The notes beneath the pieces were generated by a model that saw only the letters and a list, made by a program, of their open reading frames with translations, ran no database searches and had not been told where the DNA came from. Of a stretch of 35,459 bases of DNA, positions 1 through 6,848 are shown one piece after another. The translations under genes and the position numbers were made by a program. How positions within the stretch are numbered: position 1 is the first letter of the stretch; the number at the start of each line of letters is the position of its first letter. Source of the DNA: Butyrivibrio sp. INlla18 (lineage in GTDB: Bacteria; Bacillota; Clostridia; Lachnospirales; Lachnospiraceae); the NCBI RefSeq assembly GCF_900103635.1, contig NZ_FMXK01000026.1:1-35459 (forward strand), read 5' to 3'.

Positions 1-37
1 GCCGTTTCTATCCTTTATTATCAATAAAACACTCGCG

Positions 38-77
38 AAAAAGAAAAATGGTCTTGAGAGCTACGCTCTCAGGACCA
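38..77 (-). terminator. Intrinsic terminator of the serpin/epimerase operon
   Basis: A 12-13 bp stem (49-61 with 65-77, one G-T pair, 3-nt loop) is followed on the minus strand by a run of ten T with one C (complement of 38-48). It lies just beyond the stop of the minus-strand epimerase gene at 128, so it most likely ends that operon. Confidence 0.85.
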
Positions 78-93
78 CTTTGTCTACAGTCTG

Positions 94-128
94 AAGAGTG
101 CAGATTATTCTGCACTCTTTATTTTTGT
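94..128 (+). terminator. Stem-loop with T-rich tail, probable terminator for a plus-strand gene left of the window
   Basis: A perfect 10-bp stem (94-103 with 110-119, loop ATTATT) is followed on the plus strand by TATTTTTG. No plus-strand gene is seen in 1-94, so its gene would lie outside the window. On the minus strand it has no T tail, so it does not replace the terminator at 38-77. Confidence 0.5.
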
Positions 129-1009
129 TATGAAATAGTTATCTGATACTGCTCCGTTTTAGTCTTGCCTGCTTCTAGACACTGCTCACCATATTTTTCT
201 GGAAGTTCTCCGTCAAATCCTTTGTTGTCACATCTTCCAAGCCATGGCTCAAGGCATACGTAATGAGCATCTGGTGAAGGATGAGACCAAAGTCCAAAGC
301 TTGGGAAACCTTCGCAGCTAAGTGTGATATATGGCTTGCCATCTGGTGTGCAGAGGCTTGCCTTTTGAACCTGATAGTCATCAAAGATAAGAGCATCCTT
401 ATCAAATAAGGTATCTATGATATCAAGAACCCCATCTTTTAATGTGAGAGTACTAGGATTCTGATAATCAACTTCTCTTGTATCTGGAATGATAAGAGAG
501 TAGGTAAGGCTATCTTTTTCAAACTTAACCTTGTAATCAGATCTCTTTTCACCATCATTTATTGGACAAGCAAAAGCGGGGTGACCGCCGATCGAATAGT
601 ATAAAGGCTCGCTGTCAGAAGTATTCACTATATCCCATACCACATTGATCGTGTTTTCTTCTAGGATATGAGTGATGATAAGTTCAAAATCAAATGGGTA
701 CTTTTCCTTTGTTTCAGCAGTTGATCTTAATGAAAAGCTTATGCTGTTGTCGTCTTTTTTAACCAGCTCAAAATCTGTATCTCTGGCAAAACCATGGGCG
801 GACATGGGATAAGACTTACCCTTATATTTGAATGCGCCGCCATTAACATTTCCTACGATTGGGAAAAGAACTGGTGCATGTCTTTTCCAATATGTTGGAT
901 CAGCCTGCCAGAGGAGCTCTTTGTTTCTCTTTTTGTCAAAAATGCTGCTAAGCTCAGCTCCGTGAGTGGCTACCCCGATCTTAAGATATTCGTTTTCTAT
1001 GTATTCCAT
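128..1009 (-). CDS. Aldose 1-epimerase family protein (LacX-like)
   Basis: This 293-residue protein resembles the LacX branch of aldose 1-epimerases (mutarotases), which interconvert alpha and beta anomers of free hexoses in the cytoplasm. Seen in the sequence: an N-terminal beta-rich start (YLKIGVATHGAELSSI), the family motif SIGGHPAFACPI near the middle with the probable catalytic His, and a C-terminal LEPWLGRCD motif. The open frame extends 22 codons upstream, but I place the start at 1009, where a TAAGGAG ribosome site sits 7 bases before ATG. It begins 22 bases after the serpin gene, with no terminator between, so it is probably the last gene of the sigma-antisigma-serpin operon. The substrate is not predictable. 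A link between sugar mutarotation and protease inhibition is not obvious, so it may simply be co-transcribed. Confidence 0.85.
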   Translation of the reverse strand: MEYIENEYLKIGVATHGAELSSIFDKKRNKELLWQADPTYWKRHAPVLFPIVGNVNGGAFKYKGKSYPMSAHGFARDTDFELVKKDDNSISFSLRSTAETKEKYPFDFELIITHILEENTINVVWDIVNTSDSEPLYYSIGGHPAFACPINDGEKRSDYKVKFEKDSLTYSLIIPDTREVDYQNPSTLTLKDGVLDIIDTLFDKDALIFDDYQVQKASLCTPDGKPYITLSCEGFPSFGLWSHPSPDAHYVCLEPWLGRCDNKGFDGELPEKYGEQCLEAGKTKTEQYQITIS

Positions 1010-1031
1010 GTTAATCTCCTTAAATATTGGT

Positions 1032-2303
1032 TTATTTAACGAGCTGACCGCAGAAGAGTGGTTCTGGTGTGCCACTGTCAGTAAGGATCATGAATTTAAA
1101 AGGCTGGTCTGCGTGGAACTCTTTTATTTCATTTATCTCCATAGCAGATTCTGTCATCATGATCGCTGTAGCTGCAGCGGCTTCAATTCCATCTTCATCT
1201 ACCTTGATCTTGGTCTTCTGGATGATGTCTGAGATCATAAGGGACATGTCGTCGCTCATTACAGAGAAATCTGCATCCTGTGAGAATGGAAGAGTTGCGC
1301 CCTGACTGATCATGTAATCTATAAGCTCGTTGTTGCTAAAAGAACTCTCTATTTCGAACTTTGGAAGCTTAATATCAACTTCTTCGTATGTAGCATCTTC
1401 TAGCTTACCCATTATATCATCCACTTCTCCAAGGATAAATACAGCGTTGATTCCGCCGTTCATTGGGAGAACAACGAACTTTCCTTTTTCATCCTCGTAG
1501 TACTTAAAGCTGTTTGTCTGCTGCATGAAGTCTTTTCTTACAGTTGAACCATCAATTGCGGTGAAGTCTCCAGGAGCTGTGTAATAGTCGCTAAATTCTT
1601 CAACCCAGGATGTTCTCAGGTACAGAGTGTTAACGAGAACTACTGATGCATAGGACATGTTGTCGCTTATCTTTGGAATGAGACCGCAGGTCTTGTCGTT
1701 GATCCAGGAATTGACCTTGTCTGTAATATGGTTACTATCAACGTTTTCTGCTGCTGCGTCGAAGTTCTTGTTTACATATTTGATGTAGTCCTTGGAAAGT
1801 TTGCCGCTGGCATCTGTGTTACTCCAAATGGAGTTGGCCATCTGAAAGGCTCCGTCAGGTTCTTTGGCATCTTCGCCGTACCACTTCTTGTTTTTCTTGA
1901 ATTCTTTTTGAGCTTCTTTTAACAGCTCGTCGAAATTATCGATTGATGAAGTAACAGAGCTGTACCAGGCATTTAGTTCATCCATACTACTAAATCCCAT
2001 GGCTGCCAGGATCTGCTCCTTGGTCTGTGTATCAGCACCTGAAACAGCCAGAGCAAGAGCTGCTCTAAAGGATGTAGGAGATACCATATAGTTATCCTCT
2101 GCATAGCCGTTTTGCTCAACAAATTCAATAAGAGACTTGTTGAAATCAGGGTTTGTTGCAATATCTGTTGTCTGTGGCTGATTGTTCTCAGAAACTGAGG
2201 TGTTGGATGAAGGATGCTCACTAGGAGCCTCTGCTCCGCATCCTGCTAATGTTCCTGCAACGAGGGTAGCACTTAAAATAACTGATATAAGATTCTTTTT
2301 CAT
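1032..2303 (-). CDS. Serpin-family protease inhibitor, predicted lipoprotein
   Basis: This 423-residue protein starts with a lipoprotein signal peptide (Lys-rich start, hydrophobic stretch, lipobox LAGC with Cys at about residue 22), then a Ser/Asn-rich linker and a full serpin domain. Serpins trap serine or cysteine proteases irreversibly by inserting a cleaved loop into a beta-sheet. The proximal hinge DEDGIEAAAATA (about residues 369-380) has the small-residue pattern of inhibitory serpins. Counting P15 at G372 puts P1 near S386, but the distal loop is about four residues longer than in alpha-1-antitrypsin, so P1 is uncertain. The C-terminal signature FHADQPFKFMI is present. It should be anchored outside the membrane. 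The ribosome site AGGAGGA lies before the start. It is third in an ECF sigma operon, which suggests induction by a surface or protease stress. Confident family call; target protease unknown. Confidence 0.95.
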   Translation of the reverse strand: MKKNLISVILSATLVAGTLAGCGAEAPSEHPSSNTSVSENNQPQTTDIATNPDFNKSLIEFVEQNGYAEDNYMVSPTSFRAALALAVSGADTQTKEQILAAMGFSSMDELNAWYSSVTSSIDNFDELLKEAQKEFKKNKKWYGEDAKEPDGAFQMANSIWSNTDASGKLSKDYIKYVNKNFDAAAENVDSNHITDKVNSWINDKTCGLIPKISDNMSYASVVLVNTLYLRTSWVEEFSDYYTAPGDFTAIDGSTVRKDFMQQTNSFKYYEDEKGKFVVLPMNGGINAVFILGEVDDIMGKLEDATYEEVDIKLPKFEIESSFSNNELIDYMISQGATLPFSQDADFSVMSDDMSLMISDIIQKTKIKVDEDGIEAAAATAIMMTESAMEINEIKEFHADQPFKFMILTDSGTPEPLFCGQLVK

Positions 2304-2322
2304 AATCCATTCCTCCTAAAAA

Positions 2323-2799
2323 TCATTCTGTGATCTTTTCAAAGATTGTGTAGTTGCCATCAATCTGTACGGCAATGTGAGTTTCGTCTATCACTACGTA
2401 AAGAGATGAAGAGGTTTCATCGAAGTTTTGCTGTCCATCCTCTTCTGGGGTTCCATCAACATAGGACAGCACCTTTATAGGAGCATCATCTGGGATCTCT
2501 TCAGTGTAAGGGGCGTCAGTGCTATAGTAGAGATTTCCATCGACCATGATCATGTATGGTATGTAGCTTTCGGTAACAAAGGTTTCAATCTCGGCCTCGT
2601 CGTCTTCCTTAGTGATCTGATCTGGCTTTTGAACTGTGAGCACGGTTCCTGCAATGACCGTCAGTAAAAGAACTGCAGCTGCCAGATATAATGTGTAGAA
2701 CTTCCTTACATTAGATCTGGTCTTTGGATTGATGTCAGCTTCATTTACGTATTTGGGTTCAATATTTCCTATTGCATCTAATAGATCATATGTATTCAT
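2323..2799 (-). CDS. Putative membrane anti-sigma factor (unrecognised family)
   Basis: I do not recognise a named family. The 158-residue protein has a short cytoplasmic N-terminus of about 35 residues, one membrane segment at about 37-57 (LYLAAAVLLLTVIAGTVL), and an acidic external domain of about 100 residues rich in Asp, Glu and Tyr. There is no HxxxCxxC zinc anti-sigma motif. Its start overlaps the end of the ECF sigma gene by 4 bases (ATGA) and has a strong GCAGGAGG site 9 bases upstream. Topology and translational coupling to a sigma factor make an anti-sigma role likely: the N-terminus would hold the sigma factor and the outer domain would sense a signal. This is inference from context. 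It could instead be an unrelated membrane protein. Confidence 0.6.
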   Translation of the reverse strand: MNTYDLLDAIGNIEPKYVNEADINPKTRSNVRKFYTLYLAAAVLLLTVIAGTVLTVQKPDQITKEDDEAEIETFVTESYIPYMIMVDGNLYYSTDAPYTEEIPDDAPIKVLSYVDGTPEEDGQQNFDETSSSLYVVIDETHIAVQIDGNYTIFEKITE

Positions 2800-3356
2800 A
2801 TACTGTAACCTCCTGCATTAAGCTGCTCTTTTAGCTTTTCTCTCATTCTAAAAAGCATGGTCTTGACCTTACTTTGTGGAAGTGAGTATGCTTTGCAGAT
2901 GTCAGCAACTGAGTCAAAGTACCAGTATCTTCTTACGAATACTTTGCGCTGTTCCTCGGAGCAATCCTTAAGAAAGGAGTTGATCAATGCAATCAGCTCT
3001 TTTGCATCAACCTCAGAAGCAACATCGCTTTGACCAGGAATACACTCTGAAAGCTCGGTAGTAAGTTCGCTGAGCTTGGCAGATCTCTTTTGACTACCAT
3101 CATGACGAACTCTGTCGATTGCAAGGTTTCTGATGATCTTTCCCAAAAAAGAAAATAGGTATGTTCTTGGCTCGTTTGGTGGAATAAGATTCCAAGTCTT
3201 GAAATATGTGTCGTTTTCACATTCCTTGGCAATGTCTATTTCGCCTATCACGTTGCTTGCTATAACTCTGAGACGGCTGCCATATTTTTGAGATGTTTCT
3301 GTTATGGCTGCTTCATCTCTTGATAAGTAAAGCTCTACAATTTGTGAGTCATCCAT
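2796..3356 (-). CDS. ECF-type RNA polymerase sigma factor
   Basis: The 186-residue protein has the two-domain layout of extracytoplasmic-function sigma factors. Region 2 (about residues 20-90) includes YLFSFLGKIIRNLAIDRVRHDG, which matches the region 2.4 helix. Region 4 (about 125-180) includes SVADICKAYSLPQSKVKTMLFRMREKLKEQL, a helix-turn-helix for the -35 element. It would direct RNA polymerase to stress promoters. The start at 3356 follows AAAGGAGG with 8 bases of spacing. It heads an operon with a candidate anti-sigma, a serpin and an aldose epimerase. A good ECF promoter lies just upstream, so autoregulation is likely. Confidence 0.92.
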   Translation of the reverse strand: MDDSQIVELYLSRDEAAITETSQKYGSRLRVIASNVIGEIDIAKECENDTYFKTWNLIPPNEPRTYLFSFLGKIIRNLAIDRVRHDGSQKRSAKLSELTTELSECIPGQSDVASEVDAKELIALINSFLKDCSEEQRKVFVRRYWYFDSVADICKAYSLPQSKVKTMLFRMREKLKEQLNAGGYSI

Positions 3357-3390
3357 TGGAATGATCCTCCTTTTAAGGTCTTCACTATAT

Positions 3391-3419
3391 ATAACGAAAA
3401 ATCATATTGGCTGGTTACA
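3391..3419 (-). promoter_or_regulatory. ECF-type promoter upstream of the sigma/serpin operon
   Basis: Read on the minus strand there is TGTAAC (complement of 3414-3419), 17 bases, then CGTTAT (complement of 3391-3396). The AAC and CGT elements with this spacing match Bacillus-type ECF promoters (sigma-X/W/M style). The predicted transcript starts near 3383, about 27 bases before the sigma ATG, leaving room for the ribosome site. Recognition by the adjacent sigma factor is inferred. Confidence 0.7.
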
Positions 3420-3491
3420 TGTTTTTTGAAAAAAATTATGAATAGTCAAAAGATGCAGAAAAATATAGAAGTGTTGGGGAAAATGATATAG

Positions 3492-3546
3492 CGGAGACGG
3501 CGGGATTCGAACCCGCGTGCCCAAAAGGACAAACGCATTTCGAGTG
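3492..3546 (-). pseudogene. 3' half of the host tRNA-Ser(CGA), split by island integration
   Basis: On the minus strand this holds the 3' side of the anticodon stem, a variable arm (GUCC/GGGC), a perfect T arm (GCGGG-loop-CCCGC), the acceptor strand CGUCUCC and discriminator G. The 5' D arm and acceptor are absent. Beyond the anticodon loop the sequence is unrelated element DNA. The missing half is at 28243-28282. Joined through TTTCGAGTG, the halves give acceptor GGAGACG/CGUCUCC, anticodon stem GCGCA/UGCGU and anticodon CGA, all paired. Without its 5' half this fragment cannot be a normal tRNA. Confidence 0.93.
3538..3546. other. Left attachment core (attL), TTTCGAGTG
   Basis: This 9-bp core is identical to 28243-28251 and marks the left border of the island. 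It corresponds to the anticodon loop and adjacent stem of the host tRNA-Ser. To the left is tRNA sequence; to the right is element DNA. The same core, extended to 12 bp (GCATTTCGAGTG), also occurs in the element-borne tRNA-Ser at 28043-28054. Confidence 0.85.
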
Positions 3547-3621
3547 TTTTACACCAACCGAAAAGCGGTCAAAAATCAAGATAAATAATCATATCTAATT
3601 CGATATTTTGACAGCCTCCGC
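3544..3621. repeat. Inverted repeats at the left end of the island
   Basis: Three hairpin-forming repeats follow the core: GTGT-TTT-ACAC (3544-3554), ACCG-AAAAG-CGGT (3557-3569) and a long imperfect repeat GTCAAAAATC / GATATTTTGAC (3568-3612) with an inner AGAT/ATCT pair. They may be binding sites for integrase or excisionase. The octamer at 3614-3621 is also complementary to the acceptor 3' strand of the split tRNA (see findings). No gene is seen in 3547-3766. Confidence 0.6.
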
Positions 3622-3666
3622 GCCCCGTAAAATATACGAAAACTTCATACAAGCCATATTTTACTG

Positions 3667-3700
3667 AACTTCCTTAGAGAAATCAAGGAAGTTTTTTCTT
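3667..3700 (+). terminator. Intrinsic terminator just inside the left end
   Basis: A perfect 9-bp stem AACTTCCTT / AAGGAAGTT (3667-3675 with 3685-3693) is followed by TTTTCTTTT on the plus strand. No plus-strand gene precedes it in the integrated state. In the circular form it would lie after the integrase end and would stop transcripts coming from there into the left operon. Confidence 0.8.
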
Positions 3701-3710
3701 TTGCAAAAAA

Positions 3711-3740
3711 GAGAGAACTCGGAGAGAACTGGAGAGATTA
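3711..3740 (+). repeat. Direct repeats GAGAGAACT, putative integrase arm sites (left)
   Basis: GAGAGAACT occurs at 3711-3719 and 3722-3730, with a weaker third copy GAGAGATTA at 3732-3740, at 10-11 base steps (one helical turn). The same word occurs at 28138-28146 and nearly so at 28151-28159, inside the other end. Paired repeats in both ends are typical of arm sites bound by the N-terminal domain of tyrosine integrases. Confidence 0.6.
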
Positions 3741-3766
3741 TCGGTGCCGGAAAGGAAGAAAAACAG

Positions 3767-4339
3767 ATGACAGATTTAGAAAAGAGGATCCTCGAGATCA
3801 AAAAACAATATGGCGATTATCTGACACAAAGGGAATTCATGGAGGCTGCCGGTATCAGCTCTCGTACCGCATATCTGGCAACGAAGCGTGGACTGGTCCC
3901 CTACACTAAGCGCCGGGTTGGTACCGTCCGGTATTATCGGATCCGGGTGGAAGATGTCGCCCGCTACATGGAGAAGAGGTTCCAGAGCAGACGGACGGAT
4001 GTTTCTCCGGAGAAGATAAGGGTGCTCACCACTCTGCTCTCTTCGGAACCTGATGTCCTGAGCATAAGGCAAGCCAGCATGGTAACCGGCATTCACAAGA
4101 ATTCTATAGCAAAGTGGATCGACAAAGGGTATCTGAAATCCTTTCGATGGAAAGGTGATCACAGGATCACGAAGGTGGAATTGATCCGGTATATGGCATC
4201 CGGAAGATATTGGAAAGCCAGGAGCCGCTCGCTTCAGAGACAAGCGATCCGCATGGCAATGGAATGGCTGGACACACAACATACGAGATTTGAACGAAAG
4301 GAGAAGAATCATGACATCAATACAGGATCTGATAGATGA
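3767..4339 (+). CDS. Helix-turn-helix DNA-binding protein with two HTH segments
   Basis: The 190-residue protein has two similar MerR/excisionase-like winged-helix segments. The first is at about residues 17-62 (YLTQREFMEAAGISSRTAYLATK, then VRYYRIRVEDVARYM). The second is at about 93-140 (LSIRQASMVTGIHKNSIAKWID, then HRITKVELIRYMAS). The tail is basic. The frame is open from a TTG at 3701, but that stretch runs through the direct repeats. I choose ATG 3767, with GGAAAGGAAG upstream. It is the first gene of the left operon and overlaps the next by 29 bases. Likely role: regulator of the replication/partition operon or a recombination directionality protein. The family is not firmly recognised. 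Confidence 0.7.
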   Translation: MTDLEKRILEIKKQYGDYLTQREFMEAAGISSRTAYLATKRGLVPYTKRRVGTVRYYRIRVEDVARYMEKRFQSRRTDVSPEKIRVLTTLLSSEPDVLSIRQASMVTGIHKNSIAKWIDKGYLKSFRWKGDHRITKVELIRYMASGRYWKARSRSLQRQAIRMAMEWLDTQHTRFERKEKNHDINTGSDR

Positions 4340-4550
4340 AAAAAAGATTTTTACACCCGCAGAGGCTGCAAAGTATCTGGGGATAGGCAAAACGGTCGCC
4401 TATGCAATGTTCAGAGAGCCGGGCTTCCCCTGCTTCCACATTGGTCGCCGTAAGTTTGTCGTTTGGGACGATCTGTATAAGTGGCTGATAGAAAACAAGG
4501 CGGTGCACCCGTCCGGAAAGGAGCATGAAAAGAATGGTCCTGAAGAATGA
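4311..4550 (+). CDS. Small excisionase-like HTH protein
   Basis: The 79-residue protein carries an excisionase/MerR-type HTH: FTPAEAAKYLGIGKTVAYAMF followed by the wing HIGRRKFVVWDDLYKWL. Such proteins bind DNA as directionality factors or as small regulators of plasmid-like operons. The start at 4311 has AAAGGAG upstream, which is better than the in-frame ATG at 4290. It overlaps the preceding gene end and the next gene start (4525), so translation is probably coupled. A second, different excisionase-like gene lies beside the integrase at 26417, so this one more likely regulates the replication operon. Confidence 0.72.
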   Translation: MTSIQDLIDEKKIFTPAEAAKYLGIGKTVAYAMFREPGFPCFHIGRRKFVVWDDLYKWLIENKAVHPSGKEHEKNGPEE

Positions 4551-5121
4551 GACACAGGGAAACTTTGTGATGGTCAGTCAGAACATCCTGCACGACAAGA
4601 CGCTGAAGCTGTTTGACCGTGGATTGCTCATCACACTTATGTCTTTGCCGGACAACTGGAACTTCACAATAAATGGTCTCGCTACCATTCTGGACGACGG
4701 CAGGGATGCTATCCGGGCAGGGCTTGATAGGCTTCAGGAGAAGGGCTATCTGGTGAAAGAGCAGCTAAGGACTAACGGCAAATTTGCGGATATCTGCATC
4801 AGGATCAATGTGGTTCCCAAACAACCGTTGTTGGAAAAAACGATATCGGAAAACCCGTCAACGGAAAAGCCGTCAACGGAGAAACCGATAACGGAAAAAC
4901 CGGTATCGGGAATCCCGACACAATTATATATACAAGAATCTAAAAAACAAGAATCAAAGAATCATAAATCAAATACACACAAATATGTCGAAGCGGACAG
5001 GAAAGGAGCAGAACATGGAACTGCTGACGGGACAGACAGAAACAGAACAGACAGGAAAAGCGCTGGCTCAGGAGAATCCTCCGGCTGGTCTAAAAATGAG
5101 ATCGACCTCTACGGCCTCTGA
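4525..5121 (+). CDS. Replication-initiator-like protein with HTH domain
   Basis: In this 198-residue protein, residues about 10-95 form a winged-helix domain (VSQNILHDKTLKLFDRGLL, FTINGLATILDDGRDAIRAGL, LQEKGYLVKEQ) like the N-terminal domain of DnaD-like or plasmid replisome-organiser proteins. Residues about 105-130 are a tandem TEKP-type repeat (STEKPSTEKPITEKP) encoded by a 15-bp DNA repeat array. The C-terminus is low-complexity and charged. The start follows GGAAAGGAGC. It overlaps the helicase-loader gene (start 5015) by about 107 bases, an unusually long overlap in another frame. Initiator plus DnaC-like loader suggests the island replicates autonomously after excision. Exact family uncertain. 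Confidence 0.65.
   Translation: MKRMVLKNETQGNFVMVSQNILHDKTLKLFDRGLLITLMSLPDNWNFTINGLATILDDGRDAIRAGLDRLQEKGYLVKEQLRTNGKFADICIRINVVPKQPLLEKTISENPSTEKPSTEKPITEKPVSGIPTQLYIQESKKQESKNHKSNTHKYVEADRKGAEHGTADGTDRNRTDRKSAGSGESSGWSKNEIDLYGL
4841..4915 (+). repeat. Five tandem 15-bp repeats (iteron-like) inside the initiator gene
   Basis: Five consecutive 15-base units fit the pattern CGnnnnCGGAAAAnC: 4841-4855, 4856-4870, 4871-4885, 4886-4900 and 4901-4915 (the last most divergent). Because 15 is a multiple of three they encode repeated TEKP-like pentapeptides. Iterons within a rep gene are known for RepA_N plasmids of Firmicutes, so this may be the origin. Confidence 0.75.
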
Positions 5122-5857
5122 ATGTCCGATATGCCGGGGCACGGGATGGGCTTTTTATGACGAGAACGGCTACTCCTACGCAAGGGAGTGTGACTGCGGG
5201 ATCAGAAAAAGGGAGGCGCTTGGAAAGAAGCTTAAGTTTGCCAACATCCCGGATGCCTTTTCGGATGTCAGGATGGAGAATTTCCGGCACGATATTTACC
5301 GCCGCCAGGATTCCCAGATGGTGATCACAAAGGACTGCAAGGCCATAAACTGGTGGATTGACGGGATTGAGAAGATGAAGGCTCAGGGGATGGGGTTATA
5401 CCTTTACTCCGATACCAAGGGCAGCGGAAAAACACGCATGGCGGCATCAATAGCCAACGATCTGATATACCGCTGCGGATTGTCGGTAAAATTCGCCACA
5501 TCGGTCCAGATCCTCAATGAGATCAGGGCAAGCTGGAACCGGGAGGAAGGAATGACCGAGCACCAGCTTCTTGATGACCTGTCAAAGGCGGAGATCCTTG
5601 TGATTGATGATTTCGGGATCGAACGGATCAAGGACTGGATTGAGGAGAAACTGTATCACATCATCAATTCACGCTATATCAACCGCCTGATCACGATATA
5701 TACCAGCAACCTGCCGATTGAAAGACTGGAATATGATGACCGTATCACCAACCGCATCAAGGAAAGAAGCTTTCCGCTGATGTTTCCGGCTGAATCGGTC
5801 AGGGATTACATAGCAGAGGACAATTTCGCCTGCTTGAAAGCTGTCATGGCAAGTTAA
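5015..5857 (+). CDS. DnaC/IstB-like AAA+ ATPase, helicase loader
   Basis: This 280-residue protein has an N-terminal zinc-binding segment (C37-P-I-C40 and C59-D-C61), then an AAA+ domain. Walker A is KGSGKT at 135-140, Walker B is ILVIDDF ending at residue 200 (D198, D199), and there is a sensor-like YTSNLP at 230-235. This matches the DnaC/DnaI group that loads the replicative helicase at an origin. ATG 5015 has AAAGGAGC 6 bases upstream, better than the in-frame ATG at 4985. It directly follows, and overlaps, the initiator-like gene, the usual order in plasmid-like modules. IstB-type transposition helpers share the fold, but no transposase is adjacent. Confidence 0.88.
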   Translation: MELLTGQTETEQTGKALAQENPPAGLKMRSTSTASECPICRGTGWAFYDENGYSYARECDCGIRKREALGKKLKFANIPDAFSDVRMENFRHDIYRRQDSQMVITKDCKAINWWIDGIEKMKAQGMGLYLYSDTKGSGKTRMAASIANDLIYRCGLSVKFATSVQILNEIRASWNREEGMTEHQLLDDLSKAEILVIDDFGIERIKDWIEEKLYHIINSRYINRLITIYTSNLPIERLEYDDRITNRIKERSFPLMFPAESVRDYIAEDNFACLKAVMAS

Positions 5858-5915
5858 GCAGGAAACAATCATAGCACATACACAATAACAACAAAGAATA
5901 CGGAGGAATTTTATC

Positions 5916-6848
5916 ATGAAAGAGTTAAAGGATTATAAGCCGGTGATCATCGGCGTGGATCATGGATACGGGAATATAAAGACAGTAAGCACGGTCTTCC
6001 CTGCCGGAGTGGAACTGCTTCAGGGTGAGGCGATCACGAATAATAACATCCTGAAATACGGTGACCGGGAGTATGTCATCGGCGAAAGCCATCTGACCTA
6101 TCAGGGCGAGAAAACGAAGGGAAATGACTATCACATCCTTACTCTCGCTGCAATCGCAAGAGAACTGGATGTCAGGGGCTACAGGGAAGCCAATATCATC
6201 CTGGCAGTGGGGCTTCCGCTCCAATGGATCGGAGCTCAGAAGAAGAACTTTCGGGAATATATGCTTTGTGATCAGGAGCCGGTCTTTACCTTCCGTGACA
6301 AGGAATACCATATTCTGATCAGCAAAGTGTTTATCTTCCCGCAGTGCCTTGCTGAAACTGCCCTTATCAGTGACCTGTCCGGAGAAAACATGATCGTGGA
6401 TATCGGAAATGGAACCATGAACATCGCAAGGATTGAAAACGGCACACCTTATGAAAACAGCCTTAAGACGGAAACCTATGGGGTTTCCATCTGTGTCCGG
6501 GAGATACAGAGTGCTCTTTCCAAGAAGCTGGGCAGAAATATCGCAGAGCGCAGGATTGAAGAACTGCTCAGAAATGGATGTGAAGGAAGAACCGGGGATG
6601 TGCCGCAGACCACGGATGAACTGGCAAGGACATATACAACGGAGATAATCAGGAAACTCGAAGTATATGGATATGACGAGAATGTCAAGCTTCATGTATT
6701 TGGCGGAGGCGGATGCCTGCTTAAGCACTACTCTACCCTCTCTCAGCTGCCCGGCGTGACCTTCTACGATGATATCTGCGCCAATGCCAAGGGATATGAG
6801 GCCAGTGCCCGGATGAAGCTGGAAATGCAGGAGAAGAACAGAAAATGA
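5916..6848 (+). CDS. ParM/StbA-like plasmid-segregation actin
   Basis: The 310-residue protein has the actin/ParM nucleotide-binding pattern: phosphate-1 loop IIGVDHGYGNIKT (about 9-21), a mid-domain hydrophobic strand (ILAVGLPLQW), phosphate-2 loop MIVDIGNGTMNIA (about 161-173) and the adenosine motif HVFGGGGCLLKH (near 255). ParM homologues form filaments that push sister plasmids apart. The ribosome site CGGAGGAA precedes ATG. It lies downstream of the replication genes and overlaps the next small gene by 4 bases (ATGA), as parM and parR genes often do. This implies a multicopy or circular replicating stage for the island. Confidence 0.88.
   Translation: MKELKDYKPVIIGVDHGYGNIKTVSTVFPAGVELLQGEAITNNNILKYGDREYVIGESHLTYQGEKTKGNDYHILTLAAIARELDVRGYREANIILAVGLPLQWIGAQKKNFREYMLCDQEPVFTFRDKEYHILISKVFIFPQCLAETALISDLSGENMIVDIGNGTMNIARIENGTPYENSLKTETYGVSICVREIQSALSKKLGRNIAERRIEELLRNGCEGRTGDVPQTTDELARTYTTEIIRKLEVYGYDENVKLHVFGGGGCLLKHYSTLSQLPGVTFYDDICANAKGYEASARMKLEMQEKNRK

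Noticed and set aside
3491..3621. tmRNA gene
   Set aside because: It has a T arm and a pairable acceptor, but no alanine-type acceptor, no tag reading frame and none of the conserved tmRNA 5' sequence. The 3' part is explained fully as half of tRNA-Ser.
4841..4915. CRISPR array
   Set aside because: The 15-bp units are directly adjacent with no spacers and keep the reading frame of the gene. No cas genes are present.
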